Positions 19,801-28,332 of a DNA stretch of 64,000 nucleotides are shown here, piece by piece. Source of the DNA: an uncultured Planctomycetaceae bacterium (GTDB taxonomy: Bacteria > Planctomycetota > Planctomycetia > Planctomycetales > Planctomycetaceae); assembly GCA_903896675.1 (NCBI GenBank), contig CAITYU010000333.1, positions 49,481 through 113,480 on the forward strand, given 5' to 3'. A program made the position numbers and the translations under genes. A model generated the notes under the pieces. The model did no database searches and was not told the DNA's origin. It saw only the letters and a program-made list of their open reading frames with translations. Each line of letters begins with the position of its first letter. The stretch's first letter is position 1.

Positions 19801-19974
19801 TGGCAACTGGCATTCAGCCGACAGCCCACCGCCGAAGAGCATCAGGCCGCCCTGCAGTTCCTCAAAAATCAGGAAACACAGCATGCAGGAAAAAGTGGTA
19901 ACCCCCGACAACAGGCCCTGACCGACCTCTGCCAGACCATTTTCAGTATGAACGAATTCGTCTATTCTGAGTAA
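16852..19974 (+). CDS. PSCyt1-PSCyt2-PSD1 planctomycete cytochrome-type protein
   Basis: Protein of 1040 residues with a signal peptide (1-23). PSCyt1 carries C58-L-A-C61-H62. PSCyt2 runs from about 150 and contains CARCHDHKFDPIP. A central region (about 395-640) looks like a beta-rich binding module with a GPGRAPNGNFALGNI block. PSD1 begins near 750 with ARVMVNRLWQHHFGRGLV and ends in the usual FSMNEFVYSE. AAGGG precedes the start at 16852. It stands alone, divergent from the holB-like gene and without a neighbouring sulfatase. A role in periplasmic redox or glycan catabolism is inferred from the family only. Confidence 0.93.
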   Translation: MRPAMFQLRLVAAFSLLMTSLSAQPPTTGKIPPDHPERAKKGLELFRTTVRSVLTTKCLACHGGESVKSDFDLATRDALMNSGFVAESAAESQLVQLITHAAEPHMPWKLPKLSDQEISSISKWIDLGAPYDAPLGSRTEKPAAEMTVSDKDRSFWSFQPLQSPPVPAVTTADWCQNPIDHFVLAAQQSAGLRPNGPAEKRTLIRRAYAILLGLPPTPAEVSGFVNSSDPQAWPKLIDRLLESPQYGERWARHWMDVARFAESHGYEQDYDRPQAYFYRDFLIRAFNADMPYNQFVRWQLAGDELAPQTPDAMMATGFLGAGAFPTQLTETEFESARYDELDDMVMTTGVTFLGLSVGCARCHDHKFDPIPARDYYSLAAAFTTTIRSETQLDLAPDENRRRQQSFQMQLQTATQAAADYRNTVLPERLLDWLRNNSEEQAAGPWETLHLKQVASSAGTVFQLQPDGSILSTGNAPEREVITLTGETSRPAVTAIRLEALTHQSLPQGGPGRAPNGNFALGNIAVTCIPTETAGDATPQQIRLIAARATHQQDAGELSAAASIDDREVSGWAVDAGGIGTDQAAVFDFERPVSIAGPVRWTITLTLNHPNPRHTLGRFRLSVTDRPQPQAEVGSSGLSGTVATALKLLRTNPDRSTEHFKTAIEWFAGIDPQMQQHLQAVAALEKQGPGLQLATVMVTSEGLPHLRHHADDRGFPHFYPETWLLKRGDVHQKQQVMQPGYLQVLMPANTSSQHWLMQPPSGWNRTSFRRASLANWITDPDHGAGRLAARVMVNRLWQHHFGRGLVATPNDFGVSGERPSHPELLEWLAADLVQNGWTLKRLHRLIMTSSTWMQSGAADEQRSQLDRENVLLWRRNPMRLEAEAIRDSMLSVAGLLDLQQFGPGTLDQNMQRRSIYFFIKRSQLIPMMMLFDWPEHLVSIGQRPVTTVAPQALMFMNSPQARRWATGFAARLPAENTTDAINTAWQLAFSRQPTAEEHQAALQFLKNQETQHAGKSGNPRQQALTDLCQTIFSMNEFVYSE

Positions 19975-20119
19975 AACACCCAAAAAACCGACAATTTCAA
20001 CTGTCAGGAGCCTTGCAGCTCACTGTGCCTCCCCGCTTGACCACGATTCCCCGATTTTTTTATACTACAGGGCTTCTCTGGCCTTGGTTTTGTCTGGATC
20101 TCACTGGAAAGTCCCGACG

Positions 20120-21043
20120 ATGTCGGATGAGCAATACGTTCACCGTGAAGATGAAGTGCTGTTGGCAAAGCTCCTGCGGGAATCAGGCCCGTGGCTGCAG
20201 CGGAATGGCACAACGCTGATCTATGCAGTCGCCGCTGTACTGGCTGTATCGGCTGTCTACGTCTACATCTCACGACAACCGCCAGCAACCTCCGATGAAT
20301 CAGAGCTGTTGCTCGCTGCAACGACTCCGGAGCAATATGCAGATGCCGCCGACAACGCCGTTGGTACCCCTATCGGCAACTACGCCCGGCTCCGCGAGGC
20401 CGAATTGATTCTGAAGAATGCACTTTCCAGCCTCTTTACCAATCGCAAGGTTGGACTGGAGGAACTGGACAAAGCAGAAAAAACCTTCAAAAGACTCGAG
20501 GAAAGCAAGGACCTCAGCAGCGACATCCGCCTCCGACTGCTCGTCGGAATGGCCCGTCTGACCGAAGCTCGATGCGACGGCCAGGATGCTACCGTCAAAG
20601 CAGCAATAGCAGCCTGGGATCAGGTTGCCAAATCGTTCCCCGATGAGAAAACGTTTGCCGAACTCGCCAAAACTCGACAGCAGAAACTGGAACAGCAAAC
20701 CACCAGAGATTTCTATGCATGGTTCCAGAAACAGGATCCCAAACCCGGAGAAGAAACCGGACTGCCTCAGGATGGCCCTGGCAGCGTACCCCCAGTGCCC
20801 CAGTTCCCCGGGATCAACCCGCTTGGAAACCTGCTGACACCAGGCACGGCCCCCGCCACCAGCGACACACCTGCCGCTCCTCAGGACCCTCAGCCTGAAC
20901 CCAAAGCTGAAGAACCCAAAGCTGAAGAACCCAAAGCTGAAGAACCCAAGGCTGAAGAACCCAAGGCTGAAGAACCCAAGGCTGAAGAACCCAAGGCTGA
21001 AGAACCCAAGGCCCCGGCTCCCGCAGAGAAAACCAGCGAATGA
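20120..21043 (+). CDS. YfgM-like membrane protein with PKAEE repeat tail
   Basis: The ATG at 20120 is preferred to the 5' extension of the frame. The product is 307 residues. A short cytoplasmic segment is followed by one membrane helix (about 32-51). An extracytoplasmic helical region of TPR/YfgM type (about 60-215) comes next, then a Pro/Ala-rich segment and seven tandem P-K-A-E-E units. YfgM-like proteins associate with the Sec translocon and periplasmic chaperones in other bacteria; here that is inference. The stop codon overlaps the start of the pseudouridine synthase gene (ATGA), so the two are translationally coupled. Confidence 0.7.
   Translation: MSDEQYVHREDEVLLAKLLRESGPWLQRNGTTLIYAVAAVLAVSAVYVYISRQPPATSDESELLLAATTPEQYADAADNAVGTPIGNYARLREAELILKNALSSLFTNRKVGLEELDKAEKTFKRLEESKDLSSDIRLRLLVGMARLTEARCDGQDATVKAAIAAWDQVAKSFPDEKTFAELAKTRQQKLEQQTTRDFYAWFQKQDPKPGEETGLPQDGPGSVPPVPQFPGINPLGNLLTPGTAPATSDTPAAPQDPQPEPKAEEPKAEEPKAEEPKAEEPKAEEPKAEEPKAEEPKAPAPAEKTSE
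20900..21004 (+). repeat. 15-bp tandem repeat, seven copies (PKAEE)
   Basis: Seven exact-length 15-base units run from 20900 to 21004. Units 1-3 use CCCAAA and units 4-7 use CCCAAG for the Pro-Lys pair; the rest is identical. The block structure suggests two successive expansions. Copy number is likely to vary between strains. Confidence 0.97.
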
Positions 21044-22119
21044 CCCCGGAAGGGGAAGAACTGTTCTCGGAGGATGATCTCGAGTCGTTGACTCCCGCGG
21101 AAGTTCCGGTTGAGACCGGAGCCCCGGTGCGGTTGACGGTTGAAGCCCGCGCTCATGGCTGGCGGCTTGACCACTATCTCAGCAGGCTGTTCCCCAATCA
21201 CAGCAGGGCACAACTGCAGCGGATCATCGAAGCCGGAGGCGTGCAGCTCAATGGTATGCCTCCCAGATCGTCGCGGCGATTGCGAGTCAATGACCGTATT
21301 GACGTCACACTCACTGATGCTGAAAGGCCGGGAATTGAGCCGGAGGAACTGCCACTGCAGATCCTCTACGAAGACGATCACATGGTGGTCGTCAACAAGG
21401 CTGCAGGCATGGTCGTTCACCCGGGCCGGGGAAGTTCGCGAGGTACACTCGCAGCAGCCCTGCAGTTTCATTTCAATCAGCTCAGCGATACTGCCGGAAA
21501 ACTGCGTCCCGGCATCGTGCATCGCCTCGATCGCGACACGACCGGGGTCATCATCATCGCTCGCGACAATCAGGTCCACCAGAAGATCTCCCGACAGTTC
21601 GAACAACGCGAGGTGCGAAAGGAGTATCGCGCGATTGTTCGAGGTGTTCCTGAACTGGATTCAGACTACATCCGCACATATATGTGCGTGCATCCCCGAG
21701 TACGTGAAAAAATGATGGTCTGTCCGGAAGGTGGCAATGCCCGCGAGGCTGTCACGTTCTATCGCACTGCGGAGTCCTTCGGACGCTACGCCCTGATGGA
21801 TCTGCATCCCAGAACAGGTCGGACCCACCAACTGCGAGTGCACATGCAGCACATCGCCACACCAATTGTCGCCGATCGTCTTTACATCGGAACTGCTGAA
21901 TTAAGACGTTCCGACATACTGCAGATCCCCAAACCAGTTCCCGGTTCCCCCGGTGATACAGAGGACATCCTGATCGCTCGCCACGCACTGCATGCCTTTC
22001 GCCTGACACTGCAGCACCCGGTTTCCGGTCGCGAGCTGACCTTTGAAGCTCCTCTCCCGAATGACTTCCTTCGCACTCTGGAATTTCTTCGATCACACGC
22101 TCACGGGATTCGCAGCTGA
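21040..22119 (+). CDS. rluD: RluD-family 23S rRNA pseudouridine synthase
   Basis: Protein of 359 residues. An acidic N-terminal extension (1-30) precedes an S4 RNA-binding domain (about 31-90). The catalytic domain follows, with the essential Asp in HRLDRDTTG near residue 164 and the conserved PRTGRTHQLRVH block. The enzyme isomerises uridines in rRNA; RluD itself modifies helix 69 of 23S rRNA, but RluC-like specificity cannot be excluded. Its start overlaps the stop of the YfgM-like gene by four bases. It is convergent with the helicase gene, with seven bases between the stops. Confidence 0.9.
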   Translation: MTPEGEELFSEDDLESLTPAEVPVETGAPVRLTVEARAHGWRLDHYLSRLFPNHSRAQLQRIIEAGGVQLNGMPPRSSRRLRVNDRIDVTLTDAERPGIEPEELPLQILYEDDHMVVVNKAAGMVVHPGRGSSRGTLAAALQFHFNQLSDTAGKLRPGIVHRLDRDTTGVIIIARDNQVHQKISRQFEQREVRKEYRAIVRGVPELDSDYIRTYMCVHPRVREKMMVCPEGGNAREAVTFYRTAESFGRYALMDLHPRTGRTHQLRVHMQHIATPIVADRLYIGTAELRRSDILQIPKPVPGSPGDTEDILIARHALHAFRLTLQHPVSGRELTFEAPLPNDFLRTLEFLRSHAHGIRS

Positions 22120-22126
22120 CCACATC

Positions 22127-24229
22127 TCAGCCCCACAGTTTTGCTATCCGACGCCGAATCTCCGCAGTGTCCCCCCTGATCAGTCCACCAGCTGGTCCAC
22201 CTCCACCGCTACCGGAGGTCAGACCATGGGAAACCTGCTCCATCATCGCCAGAATCGGCGGTGTCAGAAACCGCGTAACCCGGCTGAGCGAATGCTGATC
22301 ACTGCGATGCCGATTATGGAAGTAATATCGCTCCGGCCTCAGCACAGTCAGATGGTTCTTGGCTCGAGTCATCGCCACGTAGAACAGCCGGCGTTCCTCT
22401 TCAATTTCCTCCGCACTGCCGGTCGCCATATCCGCCGGTATGTTGCCATCGGCCGCATGAATCACGTGCACGGAATCCCATTCGAGGCCCTTGGCCGAAT
22501 GGATTGTGCTCAGTATCAGAAAGTCCTCGTCCAGCAGCGGATCTGCCGGCAGCTCCTGAGTTGAAGCCGGTGGATCCAGAGTCATTTCCGTAAGAAACTG
22601 CTGCCGACTTTCATAACGCACGGCAATCGCTTCCAGTTGCTTCAGGTCATTGACACGGGCCGGCGCATTCTCATACGCACTCTGCAGCAAAGGCTCATAG
22701 TACTGCCGCACAGCATGAATGTCTGCACTGACTCCGCCTTCCCCCTTGCGCCCGCGGGATTCCAGCCGGCGCAGCAACTGCACCAGCTGCGGCCACAGGT
22801 CCTGTAAAGCCACGGGGGGCCCCCAGCTGTCCCACGCATCAAATCTCCCCTCCGCTTCCCGCAACTGCTCCAGCAGCCGAGCCGCCTTTGACTGACCAAT
22901 CCCGGGCAACAGCACAAGAATGCGAAAGCCGGCAATCGAATCCAGTGGATTTTCCGCCAGCCTCAGAAAAGAGATGAGGTCCTTCACATGCGCTGTCTCA
23001 AGAAATCTCAGACCACCGTATTTCACGAATGGAATATTCTTCCGTCCCAGAGCCGCTTCCAGAGCCATACTGTGGTGCGAGGCTCGAAACAACACTGCCT
23101 GCTGCTTCAACTGCACGCCCTGCTCTCGACGCTCCAGAATCTGCTCAATCACATGCTCACACTGCGCATCCTCATCTGCACACGTCACGAAACGCGGGAC
23201 GGCACCAGGACCACGCGTAGACCACAATTCCTTGTGATGTCTCTCCGCAGCCTCAGCAATCACCCGATTGGTGACGTCCAGTATCCTCTGCGTACTGCGG
23301 TAGTTCTGCTCCAGCGCTATCAGCTCAGTTCCCGGATAATCCTGCGGAAAATCCAGGATGTTGCGCACTGTTGCAGCACGAAACGAATAAATCGACTGGG
23401 CATCGTCTCCAACGGCTGTCAACCCGATACCGTCAGGACACAGGTTTTTCAGTATCTGCGCCTGCAGGACGTTCGTATCCTGATACTCATCCACCAGAAT
23501 CCGACTGAACTGCTGCCTGAAAATGCGCGCACCAGCCTCGTCAGCAGCCAGTGCGTTCCAGAACAACAGCAGATCATCAAAATCCAGTACGCGCTGGCGT
23601 TCCTTCGTGTCGGTGTAAACACTGAACAGCTCGGACAGCCGCGCCTGATGCTCCAGACACCACGGAAACCACTGCTCCAGGATCCTCGGCAGAGCCTGCT
23701 GCGTGTTGATACAGCGACTGTAAATATCCAGACACGTCCCCTTCAGCGGAAACCGATTCTCACTCTTCGGCAGCTTCAGTTCCGTTCTCGCCAGATTCAT
23801 CAGATCCTCCGAATCTCCGCGATCCATAATCGTGAAATCCGGATGCAGCCCAATCAGATGACCATGCCTTCGCAGCAGTGCCGAAGCGGCTGAATGAAAC
23901 GTGCCACCACAAATCCGACGAATGGCCGACTTCTGGCAGAGTGACGGATCCCGCACATCATCAGCCCCCAGAGTCGATGTGATCTGCTCGACTCTTCGCA
24001 GCATTTCCGCTGCCGCTCGTCGCGTAAAGGTCAGCAGCAGAATACCGGCGGGATCCACGCCTGAAGCCACCTGCCACGCCACCCTGTGCGCCAGCGTCGT
24101 CGTCTTACCCGTCCCCGCACCAGCGATGATCAGCAGAGGCGAAGTACCATGCATCGCCGCCGCCAGTTGTCGAGGGTTCAGCGATGCCAGAAATGTCGGA
24201 ACACCCGACCCGTCAGCAGGATTATTCAT
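22127..24229 (-). CDS. UvrD/PcrA-type superfamily 1 DNA helicase
   Basis: Protein of 700 residues with all SF1A motifs: Q-motif LNPRQLAA, Walker A GAGTGKTTT (37-45), LLTFTRRAAAEM, motif II VDEYQDTN, motif III VGDDAQSIYSFR, motif IV QNYRSTQRIL, motif V IHSAKGLEWDSVHVI and motif VI LFYVAMTRAKNHL. It unwinds DNA 3'-5' in repair or replication. The length and the lack of a nuclease domain fit PcrA/Rep/UvrD, but the exact orthologue is uncertain. The C-terminal tail is Gly-rich. Confidence 0.93.
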   Translation of the reverse strand: MNNPADGSGVPTFLASLNPRQLAAAMHGTSPLLIIAGAGTGKTTTLAHRVAWQVASGVDPAGILLLTFTRRAAAEMLRRVEQITSTLGADDVRDPSLCQKSAIRRICGGTFHSAASALLRRHGHLIGLHPDFTIMDRGDSEDLMNLARTELKLPKSENRFPLKGTCLDIYSRCINTQQALPRILEQWFPWCLEHQARLSELFSVYTDTKERQRVLDFDDLLLFWNALAADEAGARIFRQQFSRILVDEYQDTNVLQAQILKNLCPDGIGLTAVGDDAQSIYSFRAATVRNILDFPQDYPGTELIALEQNYRSTQRILDVTNRVIAEAAERHHKELWSTRGPGAVPRFVTCADEDAQCEHVIEQILERREQGVQLKQQAVLFRASHHSMALEAALGRKNIPFVKYGGLRFLETAHVKDLISFLRLAENPLDSIAGFRILVLLPGIGQSKAARLLEQLREAEGRFDAWDSWGPPVALQDLWPQLVQLLRRLESRGRKGEGGVSADIHAVRQYYEPLLQSAYENAPARVNDLKQLEAIAVRYESRQQFLTEMTLDPPASTQELPADPLLDEDFLILSTIHSAKGLEWDSVHVIHAADGNIPADMATGSAEEIEEERRLFYVAMTRAKNHLTVLRPERYYFHNRHRSDQHSLSRVTRFLTPPILAMMEQVSHGLTSGSGGGGPAGGLIRGDTAEIRRRIAKLWG

Positions 24230-24305
24230 GCAGCACCAGCAGCCGAAGTTTCAGAAATGCTACCGCATCATACGTCGCCGCACTCGGACTAACAAATCAC
24301 GAGCC

Positions 24306-27098
24306 TCAGGGAATGAATGCCAGTTCATTACTGTTCAGTACCGCTCTGCAAAAAGCCACCAACCCCTCAGATTGCACGAATTCCGCACATTCACGCAACT
24401 CATCCTCCGCTGCCGCTCGCCCGAAACAGATCCGAAAGGCAAGCTGGATCTGCTCCGAGACAACAGCACCACCTTCCCGCTGCAGACGCTCCGCCAGCAA
24501 CTCCGACTGCTGCAGCATGAAACTGCTGTTGAACAGATTCAATGCCTGCAGCGGAGTCGTGGAACGACTGCGACGAGGCACCGATGTGGCTCCATCCGGA
24601 CAGTCAAATACCCCGAATACCGACTCCCGCTCAAGACGCACCTTCGTCTGGTAAATCATCCGCCGCCAGTCCTCCGGACCATACTGCTGCTTCGGAAAAT
24701 AATGCCGCACATTCTCCAGCTCCACCTGAAATGCACTGAACCCGGGACCGTACATGTCCCGCCGCAGAACTCCCGCAGACTGCAGAATACAGTCCCGCAA
24801 CGGCTCCGCCTCCAGACGCCGAGACGGAAATCGCCACAACCACTCCGTACCACCATCCCGCTCCATCCCATCCGCCCGCGGAACACTGCTCTGACGGTAC
24901 GTCTGCGAACACAGTATCAGGCGATGAATGTGCTTCAGTGACCAGTTGTTTTCCATCAGCTCAATGCTCAGCCAGTCCAGCAGCTCCGGATGAGTTGGGC
25001 GCGCCCCGGCTGCACCAAAATCACTCGGCGTCGAAACCAGCCCCCGGCCAAAATGAAACTGCCAGAGCCGATTCACAATGACTCGAGCCGTCAGCGGATT
25101 CTCAGACGATGCAATCCAGTTCGCCAGAGCCACACGCCGCTGCTGCTCAGAGGACTGTTCCGCCAGCCCCAGACTGCCCAGTACCGCGACAGTGTCCGGC
25201 CCAACAGGCTCCCGCTGCGCTGTCGGCTCACCTCGAAACAGTCGATGTGTCGGCCCCGGCTGCTGAAATGTCCCCGCATAAACCGTCCCCGGAGACTGCA
25301 ATTGCTGTCGCCGGGCCCGCAGCGACTGCAACTCCGTCAGCAACCGCTGCAGCACCTCGCGCTCAGAACCCCCGGCAGCTCGAAAATCATACTCCGGCTC
25401 CGCAGGCGATGCACCAGCAGACACTCGATCAGCATCCGACGCCACCACTCTCCATTCACCAGATCGCTCCGCCACCTCGAACTGATACTTCGTTGCCAGA
25501 CGATCCTGAAATCGACCCTCACGATCCCGCGACCACACAATCCGACTGATCTCCCGAACCTCAGGAAACTCAAGCATCACCCAGCCACGCCCCGCTTCAT
25601 TCGAAATCCAGCTGCGAGCATTTCCGGGAACACCGTCATTCAGATGCTGCAACTGATGAATCGCATAGCCGGGCAATGTTCCGGAAGCCGTCACCTTCAC
25701 TCCCAAAGACGCCAAAGCCACATTCTGCCCCGCGCTGTAAACCTCCAGCTCATCCACACAGGGCTCACCGGAATTCGTTGCCGTAATCGTCCATCGCAAA
25801 AACTTTGCCCGCTGCGGAACAAACGTCTCCTCGTTGCCACGAACACTGACCGCCTCACGCTGTACAGTCCCAGCCCTGACCCACGGCTGCAGAACTTTTT
25901 GAATTTCACCGATTCTGACTCCAAGTCGGCCCAGCTCCTCCGCAGTCTCCGGCTTCTCAGGAAGTTGGCGGTCGCCATGCTGCACACCGGCAAAGACGGC
26001 CTGCAGTGCGTAATAGTCACGCTGCAGGATTGGATCAAATTTGTGATTATGGCAGCGAGCACATCCGACAGTCAGCCCGAGAAACACCGTGGTCGTCGTA
26101 CCAATCATGTCATCCAGCTCATTCTGACGCTGCATCAGTGTCAGATTGACATCCGGACTCTTCACAAGATCGTACGGCCCAGCCACCAGATATGCCGTAG
26201 CCTCCGCAGCACCCAATGCATCGCCGGCAAGCTGCTCACGCACAAACTGATCGTATGGCTTGTCGTCATTCAGTGACCGAATCACGTAGTCCCGGTACGG
26301 CCACGCATTCGGTCGCTCCCGATTCGTCTCGTACCCGTTCGTCTCAGCAAATCTCACCAGATCCAGCCAGTAACGAGCCCAGCGCTCCCCATAGTGCGAA
26401 CTGGACAACACCCGCTCCACAAGCTGCTCCCACGCCTCCGGTCGCTCATCTCGCTCATACTCAAACACTTCCTGCGGCTCAGGCAGCAACCCCAGCATAT
26501 CCAGATACAGCCTGCGAATCTGATCTCGCTTCGTCGCCACAGGATTCGGGGACAACCCCTGACGCTGCAACCCCTGCAGCACATACACATCCACACCACT
26601 CGCTGGCCAGTCCGATCGCAGTTCCGGCAACGGCGGCCGCCGCACAGGCTGAAATGACCAGTGATCCTTTACAGCGGTCTCCTCACCCTCATCCGGCTCC
26701 GCCCCACCCGACCATTCTGCACCCTCGCTGATCCAGCGGCGGAGCAGGGCAGTTTCCGCTTCCGTCAGTGCCGGCTGCGGCTCAGGAGGCATCCGTTTGC
26801 CAGCCTCACGGCCCAGCACCAACTGCATCAGATGACTGGTGTCAGCATCTCCCGGTACCAGCGCCGGCTCACCGGAATCCCCCCCCCTCAGAACTGCACT
26901 GCGGCGGTCCAGTCGCAGTCGTGCCTCCTGCTGCTCAGACCCGTGACAATCCCAGCAATGCTGCTGCAGCAGCGGTCGGATCTGTGCTTCAAAACTGACT
27001 TTGTCATCCGCCGTGGCCCGACCCGGAACGCAGCAGAACAGACTCAGCACAACAACCGCAGCAACGCGGCAGCCGGATTTCAACAGTTCCGCAGGCAT
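24306..27098 (-). CDS. PSCyt1-PSCyt2-PSD1 protein with discoidin-like central domain
   Basis: The ATG at 27098 gives 930 residues with a signal peptide ending near 30; a GTG 51 bases upstream is less likely. PSCyt1 has C48-W-D-C51-H52 followed by the LRLDRRSAVLRGGDSG block. PSCyt2 carries CARCHNHKFDPIL. A central segment (about 415-555) reads like an F5/8 type C (discoidin) module: FLRWTITATNSGEPCVDELEVY, then HLNDGVPGNARSWIS and ISRIVWSRDREGRFQDR. PSD1 follows, with ARVIVNRLWQFHFGRGLVSTP, and ends NSNELAFIP. It lies downstream of the PmoA-like gene on the same strand, with about 180 bases between. Confidence 0.93.
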   Translation of the reverse strand: MPAELLKSGCRVAAVVVLSLFCCVPGRATADDKVSFEAQIRPLLQQHCWDCHGSEQQEARLRLDRRSAVLRGGDSGEPALVPGDADTSHLMQLVLGREAGKRMPPEPQPALTEAETALLRRWISEGAEWSGGAEPDEGEETAVKDHWSFQPVRRPPLPELRSDWPASGVDVYVLQGLQRQGLSPNPVATKRDQIRRLYLDMLGLLPEPQEVFEYERDERPEAWEQLVERVLSSSHYGERWARYWLDLVRFAETNGYETNRERPNAWPYRDYVIRSLNDDKPYDQFVREQLAGDALGAAEATAYLVAGPYDLVKSPDVNLTLMQRQNELDDMIGTTTTVFLGLTVGCARCHNHKFDPILQRDYYALQAVFAGVQHGDRQLPEKPETAEELGRLGVRIGEIQKVLQPWVRAGTVQREAVSVRGNEETFVPQRAKFLRWTITATNSGEPCVDELEVYSAGQNVALASLGVKVTASGTLPGYAIHQLQHLNDGVPGNARSWISNEAGRGWVMLEFPEVREISRIVWSRDREGRFQDRLATKYQFEVAERSGEWRVVASDADRVSAGASPAEPEYDFRAAGGSEREVLQRLLTELQSLRARRQQLQSPGTVYAGTFQQPGPTHRLFRGEPTAQREPVGPDTVAVLGSLGLAEQSSEQQRRVALANWIASSENPLTARVIVNRLWQFHFGRGLVSTPSDFGAAGARPTHPELLDWLSIELMENNWSLKHIHRLILCSQTYRQSSVPRADGMERDGGTEWLWRFPSRRLEAEPLRDCILQSAGVLRRDMYGPGFSAFQVELENVRHYFPKQQYGPEDWRRMIYQTKVRLERESVFGVFDCPDGATSVPRRSRSTTPLQALNLFNSSFMLQQSELLAERLQREGGAVVSEQIQLAFRICFGRAAAEDELRECAEFVQSEGLVAFCRAVLNSNELAFIP

Positions 27099-27276
27099 CG
27101 GTCCGTCGTTCCAGTCAGTATCAATACCGCTGGCAGCTGCTGACTTCACAGTTGCTCGTCGGTTCCGGAATCAGCGTATTCTGCCGCGATGTGGCCAGGA
27201 CAGTCCAGTGAAATCGAAGCATCTGCCCTGCGGTTCGCACAGTTCGTTCACCAGAGAGACCGGCAAATCACCCGGA

Positions 27277-28194
27277 TCAGCCACGCACAATCTGCCAGCG
27301 AACATGATTCACTGTCGATTTTTCCAGCCGCAGCGGTTGCAGCTCACGAAACCAACCACCCAACTCTGCCACACGATCCTGACGCACCGGACCCTCATGC
27401 ACGTACAGCAGATACCGCAACTGCAGCGGCGTTTCCATAGTCGTCAGCAGCGCTCCGTTCAGACAGGGCGATGCACACATCCAGCCGTCGTCCCGCACGT
27501 GCCAGCAGGTGGGCTGACCAGGATTCGACACATGATCAAGATACGTAATACCCTCCCAATCGTCGCTGTTGATCTGAGTCGATCCGCTGTAATCCATCCA
27601 CTCCGCCGCGCCAGCGAACAACTGCTTTTCTCCAGTCACACCCGCACTGCTCGTTAATACTCCACCACCAAAAAATGCTGAGACACCCTTTGCCACCCGC
27701 ACAGCCAGAAAACCAAAATTCGTCTTCGCAAACTCCAGAGATGCCGCTGTCGGAACAAAACGACTCTGAAGTTCCAGAGTATATTCACCGGCCTCACCCA
27801 GCGGGCGAACTTCCACTATCAGCTCCTGTCGCAGCAGCGGTGCCGGATTGTGCCCATCAAACCAGCCCAGTTCCACCGCCATCCGACAGCTGTCAGCACC
27901 GTCCTCGAGGGCAAACCACTGCAACTGCCGCACCACCGCCCCGCTCGCGTTTCCCCAGAAGTCAATCCCCAGCACTTTGTTGTGAGCAAACCAGATGGAC
28001 TGGTGATGATCATGGTCCGGAGCTCCGGGATGCCCCATCCGCGTCAGTTGAGCCCCCGAAGGCGCCAGCACGGGAAAAAAACAGGGCCGCGGATAATCCT
28101 GCCCGAAATTCCACCGCAATACTTCGCGATCAGCAATCTGAAATGCGAAATGATGAGGAATTCCCGGCACAACCTGACAACGTGGTACACCCAT
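27277..28194 (-). CDS. PmoA-like (DUF6807) protein
   Basis: The product has 305 residues when started at 28194, where GGGAG lies seven bases upstream; an ATG at 28239 is an alternative. No clear signal peptide. The sequence fits the DUF6807/PmoA family common in Planctomycetota, with PCFFPVLAPSGAQLTRMGHPG near the start, then DHDHHQSIWFAHNKV, DFWGN and TYLDHVSNPGQPTCWHVRDDG. The family is predicted to be a beta-sandwich protein and is found near sugar-degradation genes. No biochemical role is established. It is divergent from the ceramidase-like gene. Confidence 0.8.
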   Translation of the reverse strand: MGVPRCQVVPGIPHHFAFQIADREVLRWNFGQDYPRPCFFPVLAPSGAQLTRMGHPGAPDHDHHQSIWFAHNKVLGIDFWGNASGAVVRQLQWFALEDGADSCRMAVELGWFDGHNPAPLLRQELIVEVRPLGEAGEYTLELQSRFVPTAASLEFAKTNFGFLAVRVAKGVSAFFGGGVLTSSAGVTGEKQLFAGAAEWMDYSGSTQINSDDWEGITYLDHVSNPGQPTCWHVRDDGWMCASPCLNGALLTTMETPLQLRYLLYVHEGPVRQDRVAELGGWFRELQPLRLEKSTVNHVRWQIVRG

Positions 28195-28332
28195 CAACCG
28201 ACTCCCGCCACGCGAAGCAAGCTCTCGAACCAGCCACATGTTAAACAATGTTCACTGGCATCTCCACAAACCATCTGCCATTCTGCTGAGACTGTCATAC
28301 TGTGCAGTCAACAGCATCCGCGAGGTTGTACC

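Noticed and set aside
20900..21004. Tandem repeat as a possible CRISPR array
   Set aside because: Units are contiguous 15-mers without spacers and lie in frame within a coding region.
24990..26276. 428-codon plus-strand frame opposite the PSD1 gene
   Set aside because: It is antisense to a gene with clear CxxCH, PSCyt2 and PSD1 motifs. Composition (Arg, Leu, Pro, His) is that of a shadow frame.
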